DNA of 64,000 bases, taken from Diadophis punctatus similis. Lineage: Eukaryota > Chordata > Lepidosauria > Squamata > Dipsadidae. Numbering within the stretch: position 1 is the stretch's first letter; each line of letters begins with the position of its first letter. This document shows, piece after piece, positions 33,197 through 45,179 of the stretch. The notes beneath the pieces are model-generated. The model made no database searches and was not told where the DNA came from. It saw only the letters and a list, made by a program, of their open reading frames with translations. The DNA lies in contig JALIGW010000001.1 in NCBI GenBank assembly GCA_023053685.1, forward strand, positions 67,752,740 to 67,816,739. The letters run 5' to 3'. The position numbers were made by a program, and so were the translations under genes.

Positions 33197-33289
33197 TCCC
33201 ATTCTTGGAGGCTCGCTCCGCCCACTATGGAGAACGGGGCGTTGTTCCTTACCTGAACGCCCCTTCTCGTAGGGCGGAGCGAGCCTCCA
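33197..33289 (+). repeat. DIRS internal complementary region
   Basis: The left half (33197-33234) is the complement of the element's left end (27528-27565). The right half (33233-33289) is the complement of the right end, from the CTCCGCCCTACGAG stretch to the GCCCCGTT at 33531-33538. They join at AAC, the complement of the GTT found at both element edges. In DIRS models this region templates restoration of both ends and circle closure. Confidence 0.93.
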
Positions 33290-33343
33290 GGTCCCTCCCT
33301 GTTGGTTTCTTTCTAGAGTTGTAGTTATTCTTTATTGCTGTTT

Positions 33344-33349
33344 AATAAA
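33344..33349 (+). terminator. Polyadenylation signal of the DIRS element
   Basis: AATAAA downstream of the ICR and about 50 bp before the right ITR, followed by a GTTTGGTTGGGTTGTT stretch. Poly(A) addition here would leave most of the right ITR out of the RNA. Confidence 0.6.
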
Positions 33350-33396
33350 GTTTGGTTGGGTTGTTACACTATGGGTCTGACTCCGTCCTTCGTCTC

Positions 33397-33538
33397 AAGA
33401 GGGGGTGCCCTTCGGGGTGACAGCTTTTATATAGAGTCAGACTCAGTCCTGATTGGCTGATGGATTGGATCATCCCATTCTTGGAGGCTCGCTCCGCCCT
33501 ACGAGAAGGGGCGTTCAGGTAAGGAACAACGCCCCGTT
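33397..33538 (+). repeat. DIRS right inverted terminal repeat with 3' extension
   Basis: 33397-33499 is the inverted copy of the left ITR; 33500-33538 is the right-specific extension ending CGCCCCGTT. The inverted TATA box (33424-33432) points leftward and could drive antisense RNA. Confidence 0.92.
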
Positions 33539-33652
33539 TTGTAGCTATTGTAAGTTTAATGGTTGTGAAGGGAAGACTATCTGTAGCTACAAAAGACTAC
33601 TTTCTCCAAATGTGAGGGCAGAAGAAGAGAAAGAACCTATAGAAAACCTATA

Positions 33653-33692
33653 GTTGAACCCAATGATACTTTGAAGTATCACTGGGTTCAAC
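33653..33692. other. Short hairpin, 18-bp stem
   Basis: GTTGAACCCAATGATACT pairs with AGTATCACTGGGTTCAAC across a four-base loop TTGA with one G/T mismatch. It lies 115 bp outside the DIRS edge, next to a tandem AACCTATAGA duplication. Origin unknown. Confidence 0.7.
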
Positions 33693-33974
33693 CTTCCTTT
33701 TTCTGCTTGTATCACAAAAGGCAAGGGAGCCTGATTGGCGCATGGATGGGAGATCACTAGGAAAGTTCAGAACTATACAACCAGACCAAAATAATATAAG
33801 AAATCCCAGAAAATGGCAAGCCATTTCCCTTGAGCTGCAAAGATCCATGTAACCTTCAGGTGTTGATTTTTTTTATTGTATTGTATTTTGTAGTATTGTA
33901 TTGTACTAGTGAATGGACACTACTTGCTCATAAACATTGTGGGATTAGGGCTCTCAGGCTATTCAAACTCAAGA

Positions 33975-34262
33975 CATTTATTTTTATTTATTTTATTTAT
34001 TTGTCAAACACGTATAAGATAACAGATATAAGTATAAACATGATTATGAATACAGGATAAGGATACAAATAAATGGGGACAATAGGACAGGGACGGTAGG
34101 CACGTTGGTGCGCTTATGCACGCCCCTTACAGACCCCTTAGGAATGGGGTAAAGTCAACAGTAGACAGTCTAGATTAAAGTTATGGGGGTTTGGTGAAGT
34201 AACCACACAGTTGGGTAGTGCATTCCAGGCATTGACCACTCTGTTGCTGAAGTCACAAGCAG
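33975..34262 (-). mobile_element. CR1-like LINE 3' end
   Basis: Minus-strand member of the family at 11085 and 62435: TTTATTTGTCAAACACG tail, CCTTACAGACCCCTTAGGAA box, then GCATTCCAGGCATTGACCAC from the coding end. 5'-truncated. Confidence 0.75.
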
Positions 34263-35629
34263 GAACCATTTTAATTCAAAGAAGAAAATGCTGTCCTGCA
34301 AGTCCCCTCACCCCTGTGGTGTACTTGAGCTGCATATTAAAATGACTGACTAAAGAAGCTAAACATAAGCAAGTGCTAAATTATTTTGCTGGAATTGAGC
34401 TTTAGATATTATTATAATATAATAATAAAAGTGTCCAGGCCAAGATATACAGTACAAGAGATGAATGGATGTTCTATTTTATTAGGAACCGTCTGAGAAT
34501 CATGAAGAAGAAATGCACTCTTTCCTTGTTTTTCTTGTTTGCTTTAAATTTATTTTTCAAAGGGTCAACCCTGGCTTTGACTGATAAACTCCATGCCAGG
34601 GGCCACAGTTATTTTATCCAAGTAATGGGATGATCAAAATCACTGTGTGTGCACTGCATTTAATTTTTGCACCCTGTTACTATTTAAGAACAAAAATGCA
34701 TGAACATTTGCATTGATTTCCTATGCAATGTTTGAAATGTTCAATGTTGTGGCCATCAATTTTCTTAATACTGTATAATCCAAAGCATAATTGTGTTCTT
34801 ATCCATATATTTGTCCCAAAATTGGTAGCTAAACTGATTCATTAAAGGGGTTATACCAAACAAACCATAATCCCAGCTATGCCAACATGGAAAAAATGTG
34901 AATTTGAATATTTTTATATTAGAGTTTTAAATACTTTAAATATTTAATAATATGTTTTTAATATTAAAGTTTTAAAAAATAAAATGCAACTGAGTCAAGT
35001 ATCCCCAAAATTTGCCTTTCCCCTCTCCATTATAAAGATTTGGCTAAGAAAAATGTACAATTCAATTTTGCTTAAAGCTTCTGGTGTCATTGGCATCCTA
35101 CAAACACCAGGGAGTTTTGATTTACTCAGTGAAGCAACATTTGGTTCATTTTCTTGCTTGATTACTGGCTTGGGAGAAGAAGCAGTATGAATTCCTAGAA
35201 GAGCTTGATACTTAAATGTCACAACTATTCTTCCTGTCATAATATACCTCCAGATACCTGAGGAGTGACATAACAGATCAATAACAAAGCGAAATCCTAT
35301 ATTTTCTTCTTGATATTGCTAAAATAAATCTTTTTTTAAAAAAAAAACATGACTTGTGTTTTATACTCACATTGCTGGCAATATGAGGCAATGTGTTGGT
35401 TGCATACTATGATTTCCTATGAGAATGTGATACATTGGTAGAGTTCAAACATGAAAAGTGAGCCATGTTTGATGAACATTTTTTATCCTTTCAGGACACG
35501 CTCAGCTTTGGGGGCTAATTTTGTGTACCATTATTTAAAAGGAAAAAAAAATGGCTAAGCAGAAATGGGGTTCCCCAGTCATAGCAAAATGGAGAGAAGC
35601 TCCTCTTGTGATGACCTAATATAAAAGAG
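34263..35629. other. No gene recognised
   Basis: AT-rich unassigned sequence; the short frames here show no motif. Confidence 0.5.
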
Positions 35630-35692
35630 AGAAGTTTAGTGGAGTGGTTAAGGCATCAGGCTAGAAACTGGGAGATTGTGAGTTCTAGTTTA

Positions 35693-36325
<633 letters not shown>

Positions 36326-36957
36326 TGAATATTCTACCTTGGGTACAAAGCTAACTGGGTGACCTTGGGCCACTCACTCTTTCTCATTCATTGGAATAAG
36401 GCAAGGGAAAACCACTTCTGAAATCTTGTCAGGAAAACTTTAGAGACTCGTCCAGGTGGTCAGCAGGAGGCAACACTGACTCAAAGGCACACATGCTTTC
36501 CCTCCGCAACCACACACAGCAAGGTTTTTGTTCTTGTCCATTCAATCCCTCCATTCCTTCTTCTCCCTCTTTCGGTCATTTGGCCCTGTGAAATGCAACA
36601 GTAAGGTTACTACTGTTTCCCTACTATAAAGCTTTTAATTTGGTTTACCTATTTTCATTCAAGGTTTATATACTGCAGCATCTGCAACCACCTAGCAGGC
36701 AGGGAAAATCTGTTAAACATGAATGGAGACTACCAGGTGAGCACAAGGCTGGAGGGTAGACTGGTAAGTTGAAAGCTGTATGAACATCCTCATGGAATCA
36801 TCAATAATGAAGATTGAATGGAATCTTTTGTTTTTCTTTTGCCCTTCCAGGGATTTAAAGCTATAAATGTAGTATTTCCTTCTTCATTTTCCCTTCTACA
36901 ATATTGTTAGGTAAGTTTAGTCTCAGCCTGGTTCCTCCCTGTGTTTAAAGGAAAGAG

Positions 36958-37400
36958 ATAGAAGATAGAAGATAGAATTCTTTATTGGCCAAGTGTGATT
37001 GGACACACAAGGAATTTGTCTTTGGTGCATATGCTCTCAGTGTACATAAAAGAAAAGATACATTTGTCAAGAATGGTTGTCATAGGGTTCAAGTAAGTAA
37101 TCAGGAAACAATCAATATGAAAATAAATTGTAAGGATACAAGCAACAAGTTACAGTCATACAGTCATAAGTGGGAGGAGATGGGTGATAGGAACGATGAG
37201 AAAAACTAATAGTAATAGTAATGCAGCCTAGTGAATAGTTTGACAGTGGTGAGGGAATTATTTGTTTAGCAGAGTGATGGCGTTCGGGAAAAAACTGTTC
37301 TTGTGTCTAGTTGTCTTGGTGTGCAGTGCTCTATAGCGACGTTTTGAGGGTAGGAGTTGAAACAATTTATGTCCAGGATGCGAAATCCACATGTTCAAAA
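36958..37400 (-). mobile_element. LINE 3' end with ATAGAAG tail
   Basis: The left edge is a short GATAGAA tandem tail; then ATTGGCCAAGTGTGATTGG and other 3' UTR sequence. The coding end on the minus strand (about 37390-37260) reads as FELLPSKRRYRALH then NSFFPNAITLLNK, a typical LINE ORF2 C-terminal pattern. The clade (Rex1- or CR1-like) is not settled. Confidence 0.6.
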
Positions 37401-37889
37401 GAATACCACAGATCTGACTTCACCAGCATCTCTAGTGCCATTACATTAGCTTCTAAAAGGCATCTGGGCAGGATGGCCCAAAGGGATGATCAGGAATAGA
37501 AGGAATTCTCTCCCAATATTGCCTGCAACCCATATACATTCTTGGCATTGCAAGTGGTAAGGAGACAAGGAAGGCTGTGTAGTTTCCTGCTCATAATCCC
37601 CCTTACATTCCAGAGGCCCTGGACAGAGGACAGTATGCCAGAAGGCAAGGGGGTTCATCTCTTAACCTGCATGATCGTCACAACCTCTATGCTAGTCTGC
37701 TTGCCCTAGTGGGTAAGTGCGTCCAAATTGCCAGGTTTGGCCTGATAAAATTAATTTTGTTTTAAAGTTAGCTCCTCTTAACCTTAATGAGTCTGTCACC
37801 CTGTAAGGTTATTAATGGGGTTCTGCTTAGAGGGGGCATAGGCAAGAAAGCAGATATCTACTTCAGGAACCCCTATTGTCCCTGATATA
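37401..37889. other. No gene recognised
   Basis: Unassigned; may include more diverged coding sequence of the LINE at its left. Confidence 0.4.
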
Positions 37890-37897
37890 GGTCAGGC

Positions 37898-38588
37898 CAG
37901 GGGAGGGTTCTAACTTGCCTCGCTGCCGGTTTGCTTCCTCCCGCGCCGCCTTCTGTCAAAGCCTTCTGCACATGCGCAGTGGCAAAAAATGCAAAAAAAT
38001 TCCCCCCCAAAAGCCAAATACAAGATGGTGACCGCATGCACAGTGCCAGAAACTTGGCTTCTGCGCATGTGCAGAAGAAAAAAAACCGGGAAAAAATCCC
38101 CCCCCCAAAAAATCTATTAAAAAAAATCTGAAAATAATAATAATAATAAAAAGATGGCAGCGCCAGTGGTGGGTTCCTACCGGTGCGGTCTTGCCTGTTC
38201 GTCGCCGCAGAGCCAAAGAAGCTGTTGGCGTTAGCGGTGCGGGGCTTCCCCCGCCCGCTTTCCCTGGCCGCCGGGATGCCGCTGTTTGTGTTCTTTTGCC
38301 CTCTGCGCATGCGCAAAGCATTCTGCTTGTGCAGAGGGAAAAAGAACGCAAATGGTGGCATCCCAGCGGCTGGGGAAAGCGGGCGGGGGAAGCCCCGTGC
38401 CGCGAACGCCAACAGCTTCTTCGGCTCTGCGGCGACGAACAGACAAGACCGCACCAGTAGGAACCCACCACTGGGCAGCGCCCATAGACCAGCACCGACC
38501 AGAGTGGTTTGTGATGTCACCATGACATCACCAGTGGGTTGCTACCGGTTCGGGCAAGCTGGTCCGACCCGGGAGGAACTCACCTCTG
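37898..38588. mobile_element. hAT-type MITE hosting a second MITE
   Basis: Outer element starts CAGGGGAGGGTTCTAAC and ends GAACTCACCTCTG, flanked by GGTCAGGC at 37890-37897 and 38589-38596. Its own interior has CTGCGCATGTGCAG and an A-rich segment. It was later interrupted at 38164-38473 by a palindromic relative. Confidence 0.85.
38164..38473. mobile_element. Palindromic hAT-type MITE nested in another
   Basis: Ends CAGTGGTGGGTTCCTACC and AGGAACCCACCACTG, 8-bp duplication GGCAGCGC at 38156-38163 and 38474-38481. The two arms of about 150 bp are near-perfect inverted copies (CAGAGCCAAAGAAGCTGTTG against CAACAGCTTCTTCGGCTCTG). CTCTGCGCATGCGCAAAG is near the centre. Same design as 14623-14946. 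Confidence 0.9.
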
Positions 38589-39790
38589 GGTCAGGCCTCT
38601 TCTTTCTTGGTCTTCAGGAAGCTTCAGGAAGCTTCCAGAAACCTTACTTTCTAAGCATCATTTGATGAATTTAGAGGCTTAATTAGAGAGAAGCGCAGTC
38701 ATCATTTGTTACTGTTGTTTATTATGACCACTTTATGTTGTAAGGTTTCATTCTGAAGTTTTTGCAAACCACCCAGATGTGAGATTGCAGTTGATAAAGA
38801 AATTGTTTTAATTAATGAAATAAATTTAAAAATTCAACCTTTTACTGCACATTTTGCCAAATATTCATTTTTTTTGCTGTCATTTATGTCTAACATTTGT
38901 TGGCTCACTGTATCCAGATAGGCCTGTTAGAGGAGAACAACAGTGTTCTCTTCTCTCACGTGGATTTTTCATGGGGTCCCACTTTCTGAGTTCCCCAATT
39001 TGTTGTTCTGTTGCTTTTCACAATGAATGCAAATGTTTTGGAATGCTGGAGAAAAATCTGGCTTGTTCTCATGTCAATAAGAACAATGGGCAGTTTTGTT
39101 CTGTAGTACGCAAAATATTTAGATGGAGCTCATTAGTCATTGCTTGTGTCCTGATGCTGTCCTATTTAAATACAACTGCATGACAAATTTGCTATTTGGC
39201 AAATATATTCACATGTGATGAAAAATGTGTTACCAAATTCACAAGAGCAGCAATATTCAAAGAGAATACTGGAAAGCACATATGTGCAGATGCATAAAGA
39301 TTATGCCAGCCTGTATAGTTGAATGAAATCCCTTCTCCCACCCCAAAAGAGCTATTATGTTTAAATTTATCTCTGTGGACTCACTCTCCAGAGTAGATCA
39401 CATAATGGGCTGTTACTGTACTGTATATATATTTTCTGCCATCTGTACTGTATATATATTTTCTGCCATATTTTATGGTCACAGCTGTGGAAAAAAGTCA
39501 CACCCAGCATCCTCGACTTACACTTAGATGACCCCAATCAGATATTGGTAAAAGAACTGGCATCTGTTGGGAAACGGAGGAAGTGAGTTAGGTATTAAAT
39601 TCATGTGTTTATTATTTCTATGCGTCCAAACTATTGACTGCTGCTGTTGCCAATATTTGTCTGATGCTATAAACAATTTGGCCACTGATGTTTTTTTTTT
39701 AAAGTGCTTGGAATACGTGGTCAGCAGTCCTTCGATCCAGATGGGTATAAGGTGTATAGATTTCTAATGCCCAAATTTCAAAAATGTGGT

Positions 39791-39976
39791 GGAACTCTGT
39801 GCAGAGCTATAGGAAACTTCTGATTTTCACAAACAGAGAATAAATGCTAGGGAAATGTGGATTTTTATAAGTGAAGATCCACAAATAGCCTTGTGGCATC
39901 TTTAATCTGCTGAACCTTTTGTGGACTGGAGACCACTTCATGAGATGTACACACAAGCTTACATTATAATAACTTT
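39791..39976. repeat. Copy 1 of an unclassified direct repeat
   Basis: Matches 41831-42015 in the same orientation at high identity by eye (ACTTCTGATTTTCACAAACA, ATGCTAGGGAAATGTGGATT, CACTTCATGAGATGTACA shared). It could be an interspersed repeat family or a local duplication. Confidence 0.75.
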
Positions 39977-41830
39977 GTTAATCTTTAAGAAATTTCTTTA
40001 ATGAATTTCAAAAGTTTCTGTTTGGAATTTTCAAGGAACTAACAGAACTACACCATCAGAAATTAGAAACCTTCAAAAAACTAAACATGATTTTAGTTAC
40101 TGACAAAATTAACTTTTAAAATTGTTTATTTACTGACTTCCATTTGAGGAGCATACTTTTATTTATATATTTATTTATAAAGCACCTCATTCAAAGGCTC
40201 TGGTGGTATAGTGACCACAATATAGCACAGGTAATAAGCTAGCATATTAAATGCATTTCCTTTCAAATACACATACATGCACAGACATACGCACACACTG
40301 TTTTATATCAACATGTATTATAAAACGTTGTTCCAAGCTCAGAAGTCAAATATACTTGTATTTAACCAGCTTGTTTTGATATTTCAGTGTTTGTTCTTTC
40401 ACTTCAAGTATTTGTAGCATTTTCCCCAGCTCTTTTGAAGCTTTTGCCAAAATTAAAAGGAATGGTAGTATATCAGCATTTGGAGATTTTAGATAAGAAA
40501 CAACTAATTTTTTGCCAGAACATTATGAATCACTTAAATTTCTCCTAGTCATGGCTCTGATCTATGATATGGTCATCAGAAAGCTACTTATGCTCAAATT
40601 GTACAGTTAAAATGTGGCAGTATCTGTTTGATAAAGATTTTTGTTCTTCCTTCAACTCTGATTCCTATAAATATGCTCGATAGTCCAAGGCATCATTGGG
40701 GAATGCTACATAACTCTCCAATCTATTGGCAGTGACATTAAAGTCAGTGCTTAGTTAGGTTACAAAAACTCCACATTCCAACCCACAAGAAATGGAAGAA
40801 AACAGCAAGTGAAATTCATATGTTGTTACCTAATAGTTTGCATGAAAGCTGTGATATTTAATAGTTGAATTTTGCAGACATGTATAAGCAGGCATTTTAA
40901 AAATGACAGCACCCATGATCATAAGAAAATTGGGATAAGCTTCTTTTTTGAAGTTTGCACTTCCATTATTGGAACAGCACGAAAGGGGAATGAAGTAAGT
41001 TCTACAAGCTTAAAATTACTCTTTAAATAATATCACAATTTCAGAAAATCCGGTAAATCTCTAATGACTCAGTCTTAATTAGGCAGTGAATATAGTTCCT
41101 CAGTTCTGCGTTACCAGTTCTCACTTGGTAGATATTGTAGGGCTCAGATGTCAGAAAGTGCTAATTAAATAGCAAGGTTCTGCTTTTCAGAGTTTATCGC
41201 CCACTGACAGATAAAGTATCACATTTCATTGTCCATCTCTCCCAATTTTATAGCTTCCAAATCTCAGTCCTTTTGCGTTCCCTCATATGTCTCCTGGGGC
41301 ACTCAATATGCATAAGATGTTCCTCATTTGCTTAACAAGAGACCCCTCATTCATTTTTTTGAATGAATTGACAAGATTTGTATATTTTAGGGCATCAATG
41401 GGTAGTATATGGTTACTACAGTGCATTAAATAATAAGTAATATTTTCAATATTCCTGTTTCTTGAAGCAAAATATGCACAAGAACTAAATGGAGGATTCT
41501 CCATGTTCCCTACCTTGTTCCATGTTCACACTTTTCCATGGTATTTTCCTATTTATTATTTATATACCACTTTGTTTCTGGAGACTGAGTAGTTTAAAAA
41601 CAAAAATAAGTAAAGTATTGTTATAATGGATTTGTTTTAATGAACTAATTATAAACCAGAATAATTGGGAAATTATTTTAACAGATTCTCAAGATTCTGT
41701 GTTTATCCCAGAGTAACATTTAAAATATCTTATTCAAGTCTATACACTTTATGCTTCTTGATCCCATCCAGCCGTGTGGGGTTTGAAATTTCTAGAGCTA
41801 TCCAGGTTAGATTAAAACATCTGTTTAAAA

Positions 41831-42015
41831 GAAACTCTGCGCAGAGTAACAGGGAACTTCTGATTTTCACAAACAGAAAGTAAATGCTAGGGAAATGTGG
41901 ATTTTTAGTAGTGAAATTCCACAGTCTTGTGGCATCTTTAATTTGCTGAACCTCTTGTGGACTACAAACCACTTCATGAGATGTACATAAAAGCTTACCT
42001 TATAATAACTTTTGT
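41831..42015. repeat. Copy 2 of the direct repeat
   Basis: Second member of the pair described at 39791; the match ends with AGCTTAC...TTATAATAACTTT. Flanks are unlike each other, which favours an interspersed element. Confidence 0.75.
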
Positions 42016-42504
42016 GTTGTTATAACTTTCACTGCTAAGGCAGGCCACAAGATGGCACTGCTACAATTAGAGCAATTCCAGCCAATATCTGTCAGCCTTA
42101 CCAGGTAGACCAAACAGGAAACACGACCAGATAAACTAATTCTACTTTATCATAAAGTTACATTAACTGAATCTTGCAAGTCTGAAAGTACAATTCTCCC
42201 GTTGTCATCTTTACAGCCTGAGAACTTAGGGAAGGTCCTTTCTGAGCGTTTTGCTCCTCCCACTATGCTGCTGAAGTCTATGCTGTCTCTTATCTGACTG
42301 CCTCCTAGGCAGCTTCTTTTTCCCCTGTTTCCCAAGGTCTTTCTTACCTACCATTATAGTAACTTGAAATAAATGAATACATTTAAATAATGAAATAAAT
42401 TTCATTTTCAAGGACTTCCTCTAGATTTGAGAGGAAATTCCACTTTAATCAGAGGCTGCTGGAGACATGGTATAACCCAATCATGTTCAGATTTTGGTCC
42501 TTTT

Positions 42505-43735
42505 TAGAATAACAGAGTTGGAAGGAACCTTGGAGGTCTTCTAGTCCAACCCCTGCTCAGGCAGGAAACCCTATACCATTTCAGACAAATGGTTGTCCAA
42601 TCTCTTCTTAAAAACTTCCAGTGTTGGAGAATTCACAACTTCTGGAGGCAGGCTGTTCCACTGGTTAATTGTTCTAACTGTCAGGAAATTTGTTATTAGT
42701 TCTAGGTTGCTTCTCTCCTTGATTAGTTTCCATTTATTGCTTCTTGTTCTGCCCTCAGGTGCTTTGGAGAATAGCTTGACTCCCTCTTCTTTGTGGCAAC
42801 CCCTGAGATAATGGAACACTGCTATCATGTCTCCCCTGATCCTTCTTTTCATTAAACTAGACATACCCAGTTCCTGCAACCCTTCTTCATATGTTTTAGC
42901 CTCCAGTCCCCTAATCATCTTTGTTGCTCTTCTCTGCACTCTTTCTAGAGTCTCAACATCCTTTTTACATCGTGGCGACCAAAACTGGATGCAGTATTCC
43001 AAGTGTGGCCTTACCAAGGCATTATAAAGTGGTATTAACACTTCATATGATCTTGATTCTATCCCTCTGTTAATGCAGCCTAGAAATGCAAAGCATGCTC
43101 GCGCTTTGCGCACTCTTCCGAACCGGTAGGGAAGGTAAGTAGATTTCAGCACTGTCTGGCATGATCTGTTTTTGACAAACCCATGGCTTTTGGTTCTGAC
43201 TTTGTTTGCTTCTAGGTGTTTACTGATTTGTTGCTTGATAATCTTTTCCCGAATCTTCCCAGGTATTGAGGTCAGGCTGATAGGTCTGCAGGTTCCTAGA
43301 TCTATTTTCCCCCCTTTTTTGAAGATGGGAACTACATCAGCTCTTTTCCAATTCTCTGGCAGTTCCCCAGTACTCCAGGATCTTTGAAAGATATAGTTCA
43401 GTGGTTCTGAGATCACATCTGCCAGATCCTTCAGAACCCTGGGGTATAATCCATCTAGTCCCAGTGATTTAAACTCGTCTAAGGTGGACAGGTGCTCACT
43501 TATTATTTTCTTGTCTATTTTAACTTGTGTTTCAAATCAGTTTTTTTATGGTGCCGGTTTTAATAGGTTGAACTGTTTTTTCACTTTGTGTAAAAACAGA
43601 TGCAAAGAATGAGTTAAATAGTTCCGCTTTCTCTCTGTTGCTTGTCACCTTCTTGCCACTTTCTCCCACTAGTGGACCAATCGTTTCCTTTACCTTTTGT
43701 TTTGTTTAAAATGATAAAAAAATTTTGGAAGTGGC
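42505..43735 (-). mobile_element. CR1 LINE, RT core deleted
   Basis: Minus-strand order: the EN-RT linker (KAELFNSFFASVFT relic near 43620-43580), RT fingers, a deletion junction at 43080-43146, C-terminal domain, and 3' UTR with the GTTGGAAGGAACCTTGGAGG and TCTAGTCCAACCCC boxes. The endonuclease is absent. Confidence 0.88.
42571..43416 (-). pseudogene. CR1 ORF2 fragment, internally deleted but open
   Basis: 281 codons. Residues 1-90 are RT fingers (ELPENWKRADVVPIFKKG, RPISLTSIPGKI); residues about 112-281 are the C-terminal domain (VRPHLEYCIQFWSP, RRATKMIRGL, RTINQWNSLPPEVVNSPTLE). Between them about 20 residues (KSTYLPYRFGRVRKARACFA) replace the palm, so the catalytic YADD is gone. The joining DNA includes CTACCGGTTCGG-like sequence (plus strand CCGAACCGGTAGGGAAGG) resembling the hAT-type MITEs of this window. 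No polymerase function is possible; the frame staying open may be chance. Confidence 0.85.
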
Positions 43736-45179
43736 TGAGGTATCCAACTTTCTTGTACATGGTAAAGAGCATCACTCTTCCCTCCTCGGAATGTGTATTT
43801 CATGGATGGTTGGTAGCCTTCAGCCTCCAAAAATTATTGTGTTATTGTACACATACAAGTATGGGGAAAAGCAGCAGGTTAATTCTGAATTATGAAATGT
43901 GCATAGAAAAATTTCAATTTTATCTTATAGAATTAATTCTCACAGTGTTAACTTTTATTTGTTTGATTTTTTTTTAGTTGCCCAACTCCAATGAACTTAA
44001 TGTCTAGTCTATGCGTCCAAAAGCCTTATTTTTAGTTTTGTTGGATCCAATTGCATCTTATGTTGCAGCAGAAGCCAAACGGTGTTTCCCTTTTAGCTTT
44101 GGATTTCTGTATTAGTAGTTGCTCAAACTAATACACTTGCATATAGAGCCAGATTTGTTCAAACATACATGAATTATATCTCCTAAGTTGTAAATACTTT
44201 GTAAATATTTGCAAGGCTACATTCTTAGAAATATTCTGAAAGGCTATGATATATTTCTATGTTGAATAGTAGATCAAAGGTGTAGATTTGTTATACATCC
44301 ATAAATTCATCTTCTTTTAGGGATTAGCTTCCTAGAGATGTTCTGAAAGTTAATGGACAGTTTCTTCTAAAATAAATACAGTGCCAGCAGAGATGTTCAG
44401 TAGGGGTGGGAAAATTAAATACAGAGATTATACAACCACATTTTAAAGAAGCAATCTGTTTGAAGTCCAAAGAGCACTACTTGAAGTTAAGTGCCCATCC
44501 CTTCTTATCATTACTGATTTTACATGCTAGGAAACAAAATACCTTATGAAACAAACTTCAGCATATATATTTTTCTTCTCCCACCCCCTTTTAACAAAAT
44601 AAAATCCTTTCAGTATTATAGCCATCATCAAATGCAGTTCTGCTTTACAAGGCAGTCATCCATGCTGTTGATTGAGTGATTGCCATTAAAATGACATGCT
44701 AAAGGAAAACAAAATGTAAGACTGCATTATGTGGTTAGTGCGTCTTTTTTGAGATATATTCTCCAGATGAAGCTATAAAAGCAGTCCATCGGGATTTAAA
44801 ATATGCCAGCGTGTGTGCTATCCTCTGAGGTGGTCATTTTGCTTACATTACAGTATTTTCCCAAGAAGCCCCGTGTAAGCATTTGTATTGAAACCAGGTA
44901 ATATTATGCAGGCTTCTCCCAAATAGGCACCTGAATTTAAGGTCACAATTCTTGATAATATAGCTTTTGTTATAGAAGCTAGAAAAGTTGTTACTATGAA
45001 GAAACCCATTTTATTTACCAATTTTTATCCCATCTTTATTATTTTTTGTAAATATCTCAAGGCGGTGAATATATCTAATAAATATCTCAAGGCGGTGAAT
45101 ATACCTAATATTCCTCCTTTATTTTTCTCTCAACAATAACCCTGTGAGGTGAGTTGCAGGGAGAGAAAATGACTTGCCT
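43736..45179. other. No gene recognised
   Basis: AT-rich sequence. A tandem pair AAATATCTCAAGGCGGTGAA at 45050 and 45079 is the only structure seen. The segment 44640-45000 has no repeat I recognise and could be unique DNA. Confidence 0.45.

Larger units (their letters stand above)
27528..33538 (+). mobile_element. Full-length DIRS-type tyrosine-recombinase retrotransposon
   Basis: The layout is diagnostic of DIRS elements: inverted terminal repeats, a 3' internal complementary region (ICR), gag-like ORF, RT-RNase H ORF with a methyltransferase-like tail, and an overlapping tyrosine recombinase, with no integrase or endonuclease. The ICR pairs with both outer ends, and the trinucleotide GTT is present at each boundary (27528-27530 and 33536-33538). 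DIRS elements are known to insert as recombinase-joined circles without target duplication; GTT at both sides fits that. All three ORFs are free of stops and frameshifts, and the element is markedly GC-richer than its surroundings, so it is probably a young insertion. It sits 0.4 kb from the L2 and carries no nested insertions. Confidence 0.95.
38597..42480. other. No gene recognised; one repeat pair
   Basis: Nearly 4 kb of AT-rich DNA without a coding pattern. Contents seen: a 25-bp tandem duplication of CTGTATATATATTTTCTGCC near 39420-39470, a possible old LINE 3' end near 38700-38830, and the direct repeat pair at 39791 and 41831. Confidence 0.5.
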
